Positions 51,801-58,906 of a DNA stretch of 64,000 bases are shown here, piece by piece (position 1 is the stretch's first letter; each line of letters begins with the position of its first letter). The DNA is from CAYPHY01 sp964410625. GTDB taxonomy: Bacteria > Chloroflexota > Anaerolineae > Promineifilales > Promineifilaceae. A model generated the notes under the pieces. It was not told where the DNA came from. It worked only from the letters and a program-made list of their open reading frames with translations, and did no database searches. A program made the translations under genes and the position numbers. Location: contig CAYPHY010000006.1 in the NCBI GenBank assembly GCA_964410625.1, positions 1 through 64,000 of the forward strand. Direction: 5' to 3'.

Positions 51801-53018
51801 CTGCCCATCCTGCTCTATCTTTGGTCGGGGACACAAGCCGCCAACCCGCTGAGTGGGGCGGAAGTGGCGGCGATTTTGCTGATGATGATCGGCATGGTTT
51901 TTTCCGGCCTTGCTCTAGGGGTAACGGGTCTGTTCTACGTTTATGAAGAAGCGGAGATACCGGCGGCGATGTCTACGGTGACGACGATGCTCAAGGTCGG
52001 CTTTGGCGTCGTTGTGTTGCTGTTGGGCTATAGCTTTGTCGGGCTGGCGGCCGTTTCCATCCTCGTCAATTTCATCACCCTCCTCGCCCTGGCTATTATC
52101 GCTTTCCGTCGTTTTCCGCTGGCCGGGCCATGGCAAATAGACGCCGATTTGCAACGGCGCATGGTGCGGATGGGTTTCCCACTGATGCTGATCCACCTGC
52201 TGCAAACGGTCTTTATCTCCATGGATGTGATCTTTCTGCGGCAACTGCTGGCAAATGGTGAGGAGGTAGTTGGCTGGTACAACAGCGCGTACAAATGGTT
52301 TAACGCGCTACAAATTGTCCCTTCTTATTTTACGCTGGCGCTCTTTCCAATTATCTCTCGCGAAATCGCCAACAATTTGGAATCGGCCGCGCGAATGTAC
52401 CGGCTGGCCCTAAAGCTGATGTTGCTGCTGGCCTTGCCCATCGCAGCGACCATGACCTTTGCCGCCGACTTCCTGATTGGCGTGTTGGGTGGCGCGGAAT
52501 TTCTGCCGCATGGAGCCATTGCCTTGCAGGTCGTTATGTGGTCAATCCCTTTTGGCTGGCTAAACAGCGTCACCAACTATGTATTAGTCAGCCTGGGCCT
52601 GGAGGCGCGACAACCACGCGCCTTTCTGCTGGCGGTCGGTTTCAATGTCTTGAGCAACTGGCTACTGATCCCGCTGGTCGGCAGCCCCTATGGCTATGTG
52701 GTTGCTGGAATAACAACGATTTTATCTGAGGTAGTGCTACTGATCTTATTTGACTACTACCGGCGACAACGGATGCCGGGGATGAACTGGTTGCACTTTG
52801 CCGGGCGGCCGTTGTTGCTGACGGCCGTGACGCTTGGGGTGATGTGGCTAGGAAGTCAGGTGCACTGGTCGGTTGGCGTGGTTATTGGTTTATTGGTGTA
52901 TTTGATTGGTCTGTGGCTATTGCGGATCATCGGAGAGGAAGAGTTGACCATCCTGCAAAGAGTCTTGCCTGGCTCGATTGCAGCACGGTTCCGAATGACA
53001 ACAACGGCCGATTATTGA
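48804..53018 (+). CDS. YfhO-type membrane protein fused to an oligosaccharide flippase
   Basis: 1404 residues. About 1-890 match the YfhO family (PWSAAAAELG, LPLWNPYLFAGAPFLANGQHSALYP, about 12 membrane helices, then a soluble part with FPGWRAFV). About 902-1404 are a separate polysaccharide-biosynthesis flippase (MATE/Wzx type) starting SVAKNSALPMLLNLFNKGID, with about 12-14 helices. YfhO proteins add sugars to glycopolymers, and flippases move lipid-linked sugars, so the fusion would couple glycosylation and export. Three repeat-derived peptides interrupt the YfhO part (about residues 200-222, 473-490, 762-791). Confidence 0.88.
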   Translation: MKRRLFNELLVIAGLLLLPLLLYWGVTVGGRTMLPVDNLFRWPPWSAAAAELGVTIPHNELIGDLIIQNYAWKRFVLNSLSSGELPLWNPYLFAGAPFLANGQHSALYPFSILFLVLPLSKAYGWFALSQLWLAGISMYLLGRVLGLRRGSAMLAGLVYQGCGFMVISAAVFPMISGAVVWLPLLLACVEKVVQATGGGKAEEQRSRGAEESLPVSQSRSLSFSVLWMALGSIALAAQVLAGHPEFTYYTLLIMGLYAAWRLVNRWWQGRRVDGFSWVQAVFRPGLWLVAMVGLGLMLAAVQLVPLFEVGQVNFRQGGTTFSEVQGWAFPNRRLIAFFLPNFFGNPAHHAYRDVVDGGVIPFERNYYGEFNPHGPHSSSWGIKNYVEGAAYLGILPLILAAVGMVAGLRNRQRRGLTLFFALLALISLAFIFGTPLYALLYYGLPFFDQLHTPFRWVFPLSFCVAVLAGFGAEEIGRLGDWESRRLRSWQGWRTAVGLIAVAAGVIVFVGLLGSWMFWGQVEPLVERVFMGLAQAADAFPSAQAFYSYTFWQLLILGGMLLASGLVILLSLRRSWWIVVALIVIGADLYLASGDFHTAADPALLAYKPEAIQWLEAQPGPWRLTTFDPTGTKVLNANTPWLFDLQDVRGYDSIITRQYTGYMEAIEPQNGLLQNRIQPIGSLEALDSPLLDVLGVKYIATTELLELPKLQLAWEGEGIRIYENLAVAPRAYTLPGTATAVVEDPLAAMRELDPRHFVVVDAEEQGGIENCQLSIVNCQLINPQSPIPNPQSAEIDAYRLNEVLVSAAVEEPSWLVLNDSYFPGWRAFVRPRGEAESAEQETTIHRVNGNFRGVELPPGEWTVRFRYSPRSFQLGGLASAMGVFILIFALAVWGWRQVYRPRGVLTSTTSVAKNSALPMLLNLFNKGIDFVFAAFYLRVLGPAEAGSFATAIAVAGIFEILSNFGLNILLIREVSQDRRQARRYLLNTSLLRVGTTAVAFLPILLYLWSGTQAANPLSGAEVAAILLMMIGMVFSGLALGVTGLFYVYEEAEIPAAMSTVTTMLKVGFGVVVLLLGYSFVGLAAVSILVNFITLLALAIIAFRRFPLAGPWQIDADLQRRMVRMGFPLMLIHLLQTVFISMDVIFLRQLLANGEEVVGWYNSAYKWFNALQIVPSYFTLALFPIISREIANNLESAARMYRLALKLMLLLALPIAATMTFAADFLIGVLGGAEFLPHGAIALQVVMWSIPFGWLNSVTNYVLVSLGLEARQPRAFLLAVGFNVLSNWLLIPLVGSPYGYVVAGITTILSEVVLLILFDYYRRQRMPGMNWLHFAGRPLLLTAVTLGVMWLGSQVHWSVGVVIGLLVYLIGLWLLRIIGEEELTILQRVLPGSIAARFRMTTTADY
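49405..49472. repeat. In-gene composite repeat (GGAGCAGA then CAGTCTCC words)
   Basis: Encodes AEEQRSRGAEESLPVSQSRS and a few more residues in the YfhO part, in a periplasmic or cytoplasmic loop between helices. Confidence 0.85.
50221..50272. repeat. In-gene GGAGACTG octamer repeat
   Basis: The opposite orientation of the octamer, encoding EEIGRLGDWESRRLRSW in the YfhO part. Confidence 0.8.
51087..51176. repeat. In-gene CAATTGT tandem and CAATCCC repeat
   Basis: Four tandem TCAATTG-type heptamers followed by GCAATCCCCAATCCCTAATC. It encodes IENCQLSIVNCQLINPQSPI and NPQS in the soluble part. Confidence 0.85.
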
Positions 53019-53126
53019 CTTTTGTACGGGCGAGGCAACCGGAGGGCAAGCTGATTGTGGGCTACCAATTTTCGGCCGGTTGCCTCGCCCCTACTACTGC
53101 TAACTGCCCTCTACCTACCGCTACTA

Positions 53127-55223
53127 ATGAAGAAAACCATTCTCGTCGGAATCCTCCTCATCGCGGCCGTCTTTCGCCTCTACGGTCTCAACAACCTCAC
53201 GCCGCCGGGGTTGGAGCATGACGAAGTGGCGCATTGGCTGATCAACCAGTCCATTCGCGCCGGACAACACGCCGTCTATTTCACCGAAGCTTACGGCCAC
53301 GAAGCGGGCTTCCATTACATCCAGACCCTGTTCCAAATCTTGTTGGGCGACCATACCCTGGCCTTGCGCTTACCGGCCGCCTTTTTTGGCCTGTTGGGGG
53401 TTGCCCTCTCCTTCGCCCTCGGCCGTCGCCTCTTCGGCTGGCAAGCGGGAATTATAGCCGCTGCATTCGGGGCGGTGCTGCTGTGGCCGGTGTTTTACGG
53501 CCGTCTTGCCCTCCGCGCGATTGCTTTGCCGTTTCTGGCTGGAGCGTCACTTTACGCCTGGTGGAATGCTTGGGAAGGAGAGCAGAGGCGTGGAGGAGCA
53601 GGGGAGCAGGGGAGCGGAGGAGTAGGGAAGCACAGGGGAGTCTCTCAATCTCCCAGTCTCCCAGTCTCCCAGTCTCTTTGGTTTATAGTCGCAGGAATAC
53701 TCGCCGGATTGAGTCTCCACACCTACATGGCAGCGCGGGCGTTGCCGATTTTTTATGGGTTGTGGACGGTGTATCTGTTGTTGTTTCATCGGCCGCGCTT
53801 CAAGCAGGTTTGGCGGGGCATCGTCTTATTTTGGCTGCTATTCATGCTTGTTGCCGCGCCCCTGGTCATCTATTTAGCCACTAATCCGCAAGCCGAGTTC
53901 CGTATTACCGAAGTGGATGCGCCGCTGCGAGCGTTGCGCCAGGGAGATTTTAGACCCATTGTGGACAACACGCTGAAGATTGCGGCGATGTTCGGCTTTC
54001 GTGGCGATCCACTGTGGCGACAGAATGTGGCCGGGTGGCCGGTGTTTGAGCCATTGTTGGCGATTGCCTTCTACGCCGGAGTTATCATCTGCCTCTGGCG
54101 TTGGCGCGACAGCCGCTATGCTTTGTTACTACTTTGGTTAGTGGCCTCGGCCGCGCCCAGCATCGCCACCATTGACGCCCCCAGCAGCATACGCCTCATC
54201 ATGCTCCTGCCCGTCCTCATGCTCTTCCCCGCCTTATTTATCCACAGTTTGCCCAAGTTATCCACAGTTTGGGATAAGTTATCCACAGGTGGGGAGAGTG
54301 GAGAGTGGGGAGTGGGAAGTAAAAGAGCAGGGGAGCAGGGGAGCAGAGGGGCAGAGGAGCATCTCGCAGTCTCCCAGTCTCCCAGTCTCTCAGTCGCACC
54401 ACTCGCCACTCGCTACTCGCCACTCATCTGGCTACTCCTGTTTGGACTGTTCCTGTTCCACGGCTGGCGCACGGCCGATGCCTTGTTGGGTGTTTGGCGT
54501 GAGAATGAGGAGGTGCAGTTTGTCTGGCAGGCGGCATTGACGGAGGCGGCGCGATATTTGGATGCATCGGCCGAAGTGGGGCCGGTGGCAATCGGCGGCT
54601 GGACGCCGGAGACGATGGACCCGCCGACGATGGAGCTGACTTTGCGGCGCGAGGATTTGGCATTGCGCTACTTTGATCCGCGGGAAGCTGTGATATTTCC
54701 AGGAGCAGAGGAGCAGAGGAGCAGAGGAGCAGAGGAGCAGGGGAGAGTGGTACGGCCGGAGATATTGCCATTTCATTCGTTGGTGGATCGCGTGTTGGCG
54801 GAGCTGCCGGTTGAGATTGAGGCAGGGGAGGGGTTTGTTGTTTACCGGTTGGCGGAACGGGCAGAGATTCGGCCGCAACTTCCGCAGGAAGCAACGTTTG
54901 GCGGGGAAGTGCAGTGGTTGGGCTATGATCGCGTCTGTGAGCAGGGGCGTTGTACGCTGTTGACCTATTGGCGGGTGGTAGAAGCGGCCGATGGCCCGCG
55001 CCGTTTTTTCTTGCATCTGCTGGATGAGTCAGGCGAATTGTTCACGCAAGATGATCGCCTGGGTGCGCCGGCCGCTTATTGGCGGGGAGGGGACATCGTC
55101 TTGCAAATCCTGGAAGTGCCAGATAGCGGCCGTGCCGTTGAATGGCGTCTCGGCGTCTACAACCCGCAGACCGAGGAACGACTACCTACAGAAACAGGGG
55201 CTGATTTTGTCGTTTTGGAATAA
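53127..55223 (+). CDS. Glycosyltransferase 39-type (dolichyl-P-mannose mannosyltransferase-like) membrane protein
   Basis: 698 residues from ATG 53127. FRLYGLNNLTPPGLEHDEVAHW contains the catalytic-type Asp-Glu pair of GT39/GT83 enzymes in the first outer loop; about ten membrane helices (to about 450) precede a C-terminal soluble domain. Such enzymes transfer sugars from polyprenyl phosphate to surface glycan or protein. Three repeat-derived insertions interrupt it (about residues 151-185, 388-433, 526-541), between helices or in the soluble part. It follows the YfhO-flippase fusion on the same strand. Confidence 0.87.
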   Translation: MKKTILVGILLIAAVFRLYGLNNLTPPGLEHDEVAHWLINQSIRAGQHAVYFTEAYGHEAGFHYIQTLFQILLGDHTLALRLPAAFFGLLGVALSFALGRRLFGWQAGIIAAAFGAVLLWPVFYGRLALRAIALPFLAGASLYAWWNAWEGEQRRGGAGEQGSGGVGKHRGVSQSPSLPVSQSLWFIVAGILAGLSLHTYMAARALPIFYGLWTVYLLLFHRPRFKQVWRGIVLFWLLFMLVAAPLVIYLATNPQAEFRITEVDAPLRALRQGDFRPIVDNTLKIAAMFGFRGDPLWRQNVAGWPVFEPLLAIAFYAGVIICLWRWRDSRYALLLLWLVASAAPSIATIDAPSSIRLIMLLPVLMLFPALFIHSLPKLSTVWDKLSTGGESGEWGVGSKRAGEQGSRGAEEHLAVSQSPSLSVAPLATRYSPLIWLLLFGLFLFHGWRTADALLGVWRENEEVQFVWQAALTEAARYLDASAEVGPVAIGGWTPETMDPPTMELTLRREDLALRYFDPREAVIFPGAEEQRSRGAEEQGRVVRPEILPFHSLVDRVLAELPVEIEAGEGFVVYRLAERAEIRPQLPQEATFGGEVQWLGYDRVCEQGRCTLLTYWRVVEAADGPRRFFLHLLDESGELFTQDDRLGAPAAYWRGGDIVLQILEVPDSGRAVEWRLGVYNPQTEERLPTETGADFVVLE
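53577..53682. repeat. In-gene composite repeat
   Basis: GAGCAGAGGCGTGGAGGAGC onward, then CTCAATCTCCCAGTCTCCCA onward. It encodes EQRRGGAGEQGSGG and SQSPSLPVSQSL just before a membrane helix. Confidence 0.85.
54238..54287 (+). repeat. Three perfect DnaA-box sequences in a coding region
   Basis: TTATCCACA at 54238-54246, 54258-54266 and 54279-54287, same strand, 20 and 21 bases apart, encoding FIHSLPKLSTVWDKLST. They adjoin the composite repeat and may be another of the word-repeat families rather than DnaA sites. Confidence 0.75.
54291..54426. repeat. In-gene composite repeat identical to an intergenic copy
   Basis: AGTGGGG words, GGAGCAGA words, CAGTCTCC octamers, then CACTCGCCACTCG. Bases 54304-54365 equal the complement of 31124-31185. 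It encodes KRAGEQGSRGAEEHLAVSQS and following residues. Confidence 0.92.
54701..54746. repeat. In-gene GGAGCAGA repeat
   Basis: Tandem AGGAGCAG-type words encoding GAEEQRSRGAEEQG in the soluble C-terminal domain of the glycosyltransferase. Confidence 0.85.
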
Positions 55224-55318
55224 TCATAAAGTCTACTCCGATACCCACATCCACACCTACATGCCGAGATTTGATTTCTCTCCACGTTCGTCTGCGTTCG
55301 TCCGCGTCCCAACAACTC

Positions 55319-55439
55319 GGGGCTTACGCAGCGACAATTTTTCGACACGAATGACACGAATTTCACGAATATAGAAGACTAAATTCGTGTTATTCGGACG
55401 CAAATCTTGCGCCCATTCGCGTCAAAATGCATAAGTCCT
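55319..55439. mobile_element. 121-bp MITE-like element with TTACGCA terminal inverted repeats
   Basis: Left end GGGGCTTACGCA (55319-55330), right end TGCATAAGTCCT (55428-55439), with interior GACACGAATGACACGAATTT and its complement. The right interior contains an extra GACGCAAATCTTGCGCCC block compared with the copy at 46111. Confidence 0.65.
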
Positions 55440-55509
55440 AAACTAATAAACCAATATACCAATACACCAATATGCTTTTTACCCCCATATCTTTGCAGCA
55501 AGAAAATCC

Positions 55510-56829
55510 TTACGGCGTGAGCCGGTTCAGGTCGCGGGGGAAGAGGGTCGCCAGGCGTAGATTGGGCAGGTCGAGCAGTTGCATCAACAGCCGTTCTAAC
55601 CCCATCCCGAAGCCGCCATGGGGCGGCATCCCATAGCGAAACGCTTCCAGATAAGCCGCGAACGGCTCTTCGCTGTAGCCATGTTTAGCCAGCGCCGCCT
55701 GATAGTCCTCGTAGCGATGCAGTCGTTGGCCGCCCGTGACCATTTCCGTGCCGCGAAAGAGCAGGTCGAAGGAGTTGGAGTACTCCGGCCGTTCCGGGTT
55801 GGGATGGGTGTAAAACGGCCGCTTGCTCATCGGATAGCCGACCACAAAGAGAAAGTCGCTGCCATGTTCCTCTTGCGCCCATTGGCCGAGCCAGCGTTCA
55901 TCCTGTGGGGAGAGGTCGGGTTCGCCTCGCACATCCACACCATGCTTCTGGTAGATCAACTCCTGGGCGGCCGTGAAATCAATGTGCGGAATTTGCGCCG
56001 GGACGGCGGGCAGACGAGCTTCAAGCAGGGCGAGATCTGCCGCATACTGCTGATTCAGCGTACTAAAGATACCGGCGACCACTTCGCGTAGTAATGCCAT
56101 AACGGTGAAATGATTTTCGATGAAGCCGAACTCGACATCAAGACTGACATACTCGTTTACATGGCGCGAGGTGTCGTGGGGTTCGGCGCGAAAGACCGGG
56201 CCGACTTCAAAGACACGGCCGAAAACCCCGACCATGATTTGCTTATAGAACTGCGGGCTTTGGGCGAGGAAGGCGTCGCGGCCGAAATAATCTAACTTGA
56301 AGACATTTGCACCGCTTTCGGTGGCCGAGGCGACGATCTTCGGCGTCTGGATTTCGGTGAAGCCCAGCCCTTGCAGCGTCGCGCGAAAACCAGCCATCAC
56401 CCCGGCGGCCAGACGAAAGACCGCGCGGCGGCTAGGGTGGCGATTGACCACAACGGCATGATCGAGCAGGGTGGGCAGGGCCGCCTTCAATTGCCGCTTG
56501 TGCAACGGGACGGGTGGTGCTTCCTTGATCGGCGTTATCAGCCGCACGCGCGGTTGGTGAAGTTCAACCCCGCCCGGAGCCTGGGGGGTGTCCACAAGAA
56601 CGCCCTCCAACTCGATCACCGATTCCAACGCCGCCTCTTGTAACTGGGCTAATGCCGCTTCATCTTCAGTAACAGCTTGCAGGGTGCCTCGGCCGTCGCG
56701 CAAAATAATAAAATTGACCCCTCCCATCCGTCGCAAATTGTGGAACCAGCCCTGGAGCCGGACATGACGGCCGATGTGGTCGGCCGCTTCCGTCGTATAG
56801 ATAAAAAACGGTTCGGATGATTGCATCAT
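55510..56829 (-). CDS. aspS: Aspartate--tRNA ligase, archaeal/non-discriminating type
   Basis: 439 residues (two adjacent ATGs, 56829 and 56826; GAGGAG fits either). N-terminal OB fold (GRHVRLQGWFHNLRRMG), class II motif 2 (FRAEPHDTSRH) and motif 3 (GFGMGLERLLMQLL). It lacks the large insertion of bacterial AspRS and so matches the archaeal-type enzyme, often non-discriminating and charging both tRNA-Asp and tRNA-Asn. A T-box leader precedes it. Confidence 0.93.
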   Translation of the reverse strand: MMQSSEPFFIYTTEAADHIGRHVRLQGWFHNLRRMGGVNFIILRDGRGTLQAVTEDEAALAQLQEAALESVIELEGVLVDTPQAPGGVELHQPRVRLITPIKEAPPVPLHKRQLKAALPTLLDHAVVVNRHPSRRAVFRLAAGVMAGFRATLQGLGFTEIQTPKIVASATESGANVFKLDYFGRDAFLAQSPQFYKQIMVGVFGRVFEVGPVFRAEPHDTSRHVNEYVSLDVEFGFIENHFTVMALLREVVAGIFSTLNQQYAADLALLEARLPAVPAQIPHIDFTAAQELIYQKHGVDVRGEPDLSPQDERWLGQWAQEEHGSDFLFVVGYPMSKRPFYTHPNPERPEYSNSFDLLFRGTEMVTGGQRLHRYEDYQAALAKHGYSEEPFAAYLEAFRYGMPPHGGFGMGLERLLMQLLDLPNLRLATLFPRDLNRLTP

Positions 56830-56837
56830 AATCTCCT

Positions 56838-56923
56838 CATGGTTGGTGTATTGGTATATTGGTATATTCGTATATTGGTGTAGTGGTCTAGGCTAATATA
56901 CCAATACACCAGTACACCAATAC
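56838..56923. repeat. TTGGTGTATTGGTATA inverted repeat
   Basis: GGTTGGTGTATTGGTATATTGG words on the left, TATACCAATACACCAGTACACC on the right; the hairpin lies between the T-box terminators and the aspS RBS. Single-stranded relatives lie near 28735, 29806 and 55443. Confidence 0.8.
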
Positions 56924-56924
56924 A

Positions 56925-56961
56925 CAATAAAGCCCTCGTCCTTTTCTGGAGGACGAGGGCT
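56925..56961 (-). terminator. Second terminator after the T-box
   Basis: AGCCCTCGTCC (56931-56941) and GGACGAGGGCT (56951-56961) form a perfect 11-bp stem followed on the minus strand by TTATT. It shares its arm sequence with the T-box terminator just upstream. Confidence 0.75.
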
Positions 56962-56985
56962 ATCGTTGCGCTTTCTGGCGCAAAT

Positions 56986-57022
56986 AATAAAAAAAGCCCT
57001 CATCCTGGACGGACGAGGGCTT
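56986..57022 (-). terminator. T-box intrinsic terminator
   Basis: On the minus strand AAGCCCTCGTCC (57022-57011) and GGATGAGGGCTT (57005-56994), with one wobble, followed by TTTTTTTATT. Its 5' arm can instead pair into the antiterminator. Confidence 0.85.
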
Positions 57023-57170
57023 CAAGAAGCCACATCGTGGTACCACCGCCATTCGCTCCTCAAACAAGGAGCCTCTGCGATTCTGCCATTGGACAAGCAA
57101 GCTTGCCTTCTCAGCAGACCATTAGCGCGATAACGGGCGTTCCCGGAAGGTGGTTACTCAGTTTCGCAAT

Positions 57171-57232
57171 CGCTTAGTCTCTCAGTCTCCTAATCTCTGA
57201 GACTAAGAGATTGGGAGATTAAGAGACTGGGC
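57171..57232. repeat. Octamer inverted repeat inside the T-box leader
   Basis: CGCTTAGTCTCTCAGTCTCC onward pairs with GAGACTAAGAGATTGGGAGA onward. Same family as 44593-44703 and 42966-43056. Confidence 0.85.
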
Positions 57233-57373
57233 GACTTTTCACCACTCCAGCTCAAGGGTGTCATCGCCAGGGGCCGGGGGCGAATCTTGCAGCCGATGGA
57301 TTCGCTCTCTGCACGCCGGTTTGTCCGGACGACCTGTCCCTATCAATGCTTTTAGCTATTTGATATTGTCCTA

Positions 57374-57402
57374 AGATTAGCAGAGCAAAATAGCGCTGTC
57401 AA
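57374..57402 (-). promoter_or_regulatory. aspS promoter
   Basis: On the minus strand TTGACA (57402-57397), a 17-base spacer and TAATCT (57379-57374), just upstream of the T-box leader. Confidence 0.8.
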
Positions 57403-57522
57403 TCTCAATTTACCGTCTGAGTGTGCCAACCGGCGGCATGATTGTAGCCGGTTGACCAACCAAAATTGTGAGTTGGCAAACCGGGCTACGTGATCGGCTC
57501 ATCCACAAACGAGCGTGCTACC

Positions 57523-58302
57523 TTACTGACTCAATGAATCTGCAATCCGCAACACCTCAGAAAGGGATAATTGGTCGGCTTGAATGGCAAGTACAAACTC
57601 ACCTTGCTCCCAGAGAAGCATATTGAGTGTCCGGCTGGGGGTGAGGTTTGATTCAAATGGAAGCCCCTCGATCCACACCGGACTGCCCATTTACGGTAAC
57701 ATCCGTCAGCGAAGTTCCGCCTGTCGGTATATCTTGGGCACGGCCGTCAAAGCGTGAGGTTTGGATTGCCAGATAACCATCACTGTTCGATACGTAAGTG
57801 GTGAAAATGCCCATTCCCGTCGGAACGCCATCATCATCCACATACTCCGCAGCTACCGTTTCAACCTCAACAAAGCCCGAAGGGAGATAGCCAGGCAGGT
57901 AAGGTTGGAAACCAGCGCTACGAATGGCAACTTCCAGAGGTGTTCCTTCCAGGGAAGCGGCCGCCATCGGTGTTGCGGTGGCCTGGGCCAGCGCCACTTG
58001 CTCGGCGGTGGCTGGTTCAATCAGGACCGGCTCGCCAACCGGGCGATCACTGAACGTGAGCACGCTGATCTGGTTCCAGAGGCCAGCCGCCAGCGTCCGC
58101 GCTTTGGGCGAAACAATCAAGGTCGCCGCCAGCATCAGGGCAACGGCCGCAAAAACAAAGGCCAGCCGCTGGCGGGGGAAGAGAGAGCGAGACATCGGTT
58201 TTGAAGTAGACATAGACATAGGTCTTGAAATCCTTTTGTAAGTGTGGCCGCAAATTCCGGTCGTGGTGATTTGCGGAAACGGGTGAGAAAATCGTCGTTC
58301 AT
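57523..58302 (-). pseudogene. Sigma-factor partner (membrane-anchored, DUF4367-like), with two frameshifts
   Basis: Starts at ATG 58302, overlapping the sigma-factor stop (ATGA). The first frame gives MNDDFLTRFRKSPRPEFAATL and then fails; the next frame continues YKRISRPMSMSTSK, a membrane helix (AFVFAAVALMLAATLIV) and a beta-rich domain to VTVNGQ. A further shift near 57678 continues VWIEGLPFESNLTPSRTLNM to LSLSEVLRIADSLSQ, stop 57523, which is the expected DUF4367-like end. The two indels (near 58237 and 57678) break the gene, or are sequence errors. It would be the anti-sigma or output lipoprotein-like partner. Confidence 0.75.
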
Positions 58303-58835
58303 GGTTGAACCTCCCACTCGGTGCGTAGAAACTGCAATGCGCGATGAAGAATGACGCCAACGTTTGATTCGCTTAGCCCGGTGAGACTGGCGATGGCGCG
58401 GTTGGTGAGACCGGCGCCGTACCTGAGAGCCACCAACTCTCGGTCGCGGTCTGCAAGCCGGGACAGGAGGAGGGTCAATCGCTCAAAATCAGCCTGTTGT
58501 TGTGCCTGCTCCTCCGTTGTTTCATCTGTGGTCAAATGCACCAGTTCATCGAGAGAGGTTTCAACCCGATGTCGGCGATAGTGATCGACAGCCACTCGCC
58601 GGGCAATGGTGAATAACCAGGTGGAAAAGGCGGCCAGATCGCGCTTGTAACGGCCGCGATTGCGCCACGCCTTCTCAAAGGTTTCTGAAGTCAGGTCTTC
58701 AGCCAGTTGACCATCACCGACGCGGTAGCGAAAAAAGTTGTATATTCGCGGCAGTTCGGCATGGTATAGTGCTTCAAAATCTGCTTCTGTTGCTGTCGTT
58801 CCGAACCAGGTCAGCGCCCGTGTTTTCATCATCAT
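58299..58835 (-). CDS. ECF-type RNA polymerase sigma factor
   Basis: About 178 residues from one of three tandem ATGs (58835). Region 2 has FFRYRVGDGQLAEDLTSETFEKAWRNRGRY and TWLFTIARRVAVDHYRRHR; region 4 has RELVALRYGAGLTNRAIASLTGLSESNVGVILHRAL. It directs RNA polymerase to a stress regulon and is normally held by the downstream coupled protein, which is frameshifted here. TATAAT ends six bases before the ATG, so the mRNA may be nearly leaderless. Confidence 0.92.
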   Translation of the reverse strand: MMMKTRALTWFGTTATEADFEALYHAELPRIYNFFRYRVGDGQLAEDLTSETFEKAWRNRGRYKRDLAAFSTWLFTIARRVAVDHYRRHRVETSLDELVHLTTDETTEEQAQQQADFERLTLLLSRLADRDRELVALRYGAGLTNRAIASLTGLSESNVGVILHRALQFLRTEWEVQP

Positions 58836-58841
58836 CAAACC

Positions 58842-58895
58842 ATTATATGGAGAAAGCGGAAAAGTATTACAAGACCTGGCGCTCTCTGCTATAAT
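58842..58895. promoter_or_regulatory. Divergent promoters sharing one -35 hexamer
   Basis: Plus strand: TTACAA (58867-58872), 17 bases, TATAAT (58890-58895). Minus strand: the complement TTGTAA (58872-58867), 19 bases, TATAAT (58847-58842). Both -10 boxes lie 6-11 bases from a start codon. Confidence 0.6.
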
Positions 58896-58906
58896 CCACC
58901 TCTTGT

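Larger units (their letters stand above)
56986..57367 (-). promoter_or_regulatory. T-box riboswitch of aspS, probable GAC (Asp) specifier
   Basis: Starts near 57367. Stem I has GATAGGGACAGG, CAGAGAGCGAATCC and the distal AAGATTCGC. GATGACACC near 57255-57265 gives a candidate specifier GAC (57262-57260) that fits AspRS. The T-box sequence GGCGGTGGTACCACG lies at 57050-57036, followed by the terminator. Uncharged tRNA-Asp should stabilise the antiterminator. A GAGACTGG-type hairpin repeat is inserted between stem I and the antiterminator (57171-57232). Confidence 0.88.

Noticed and set aside
54238..54287. DnaA-box cluster considered as the chromosomal origin
   Set aside because: It lies inside a glycosyltransferase gene with no dnaA, dnaN, gyrB or AT-rich unwinding region near.
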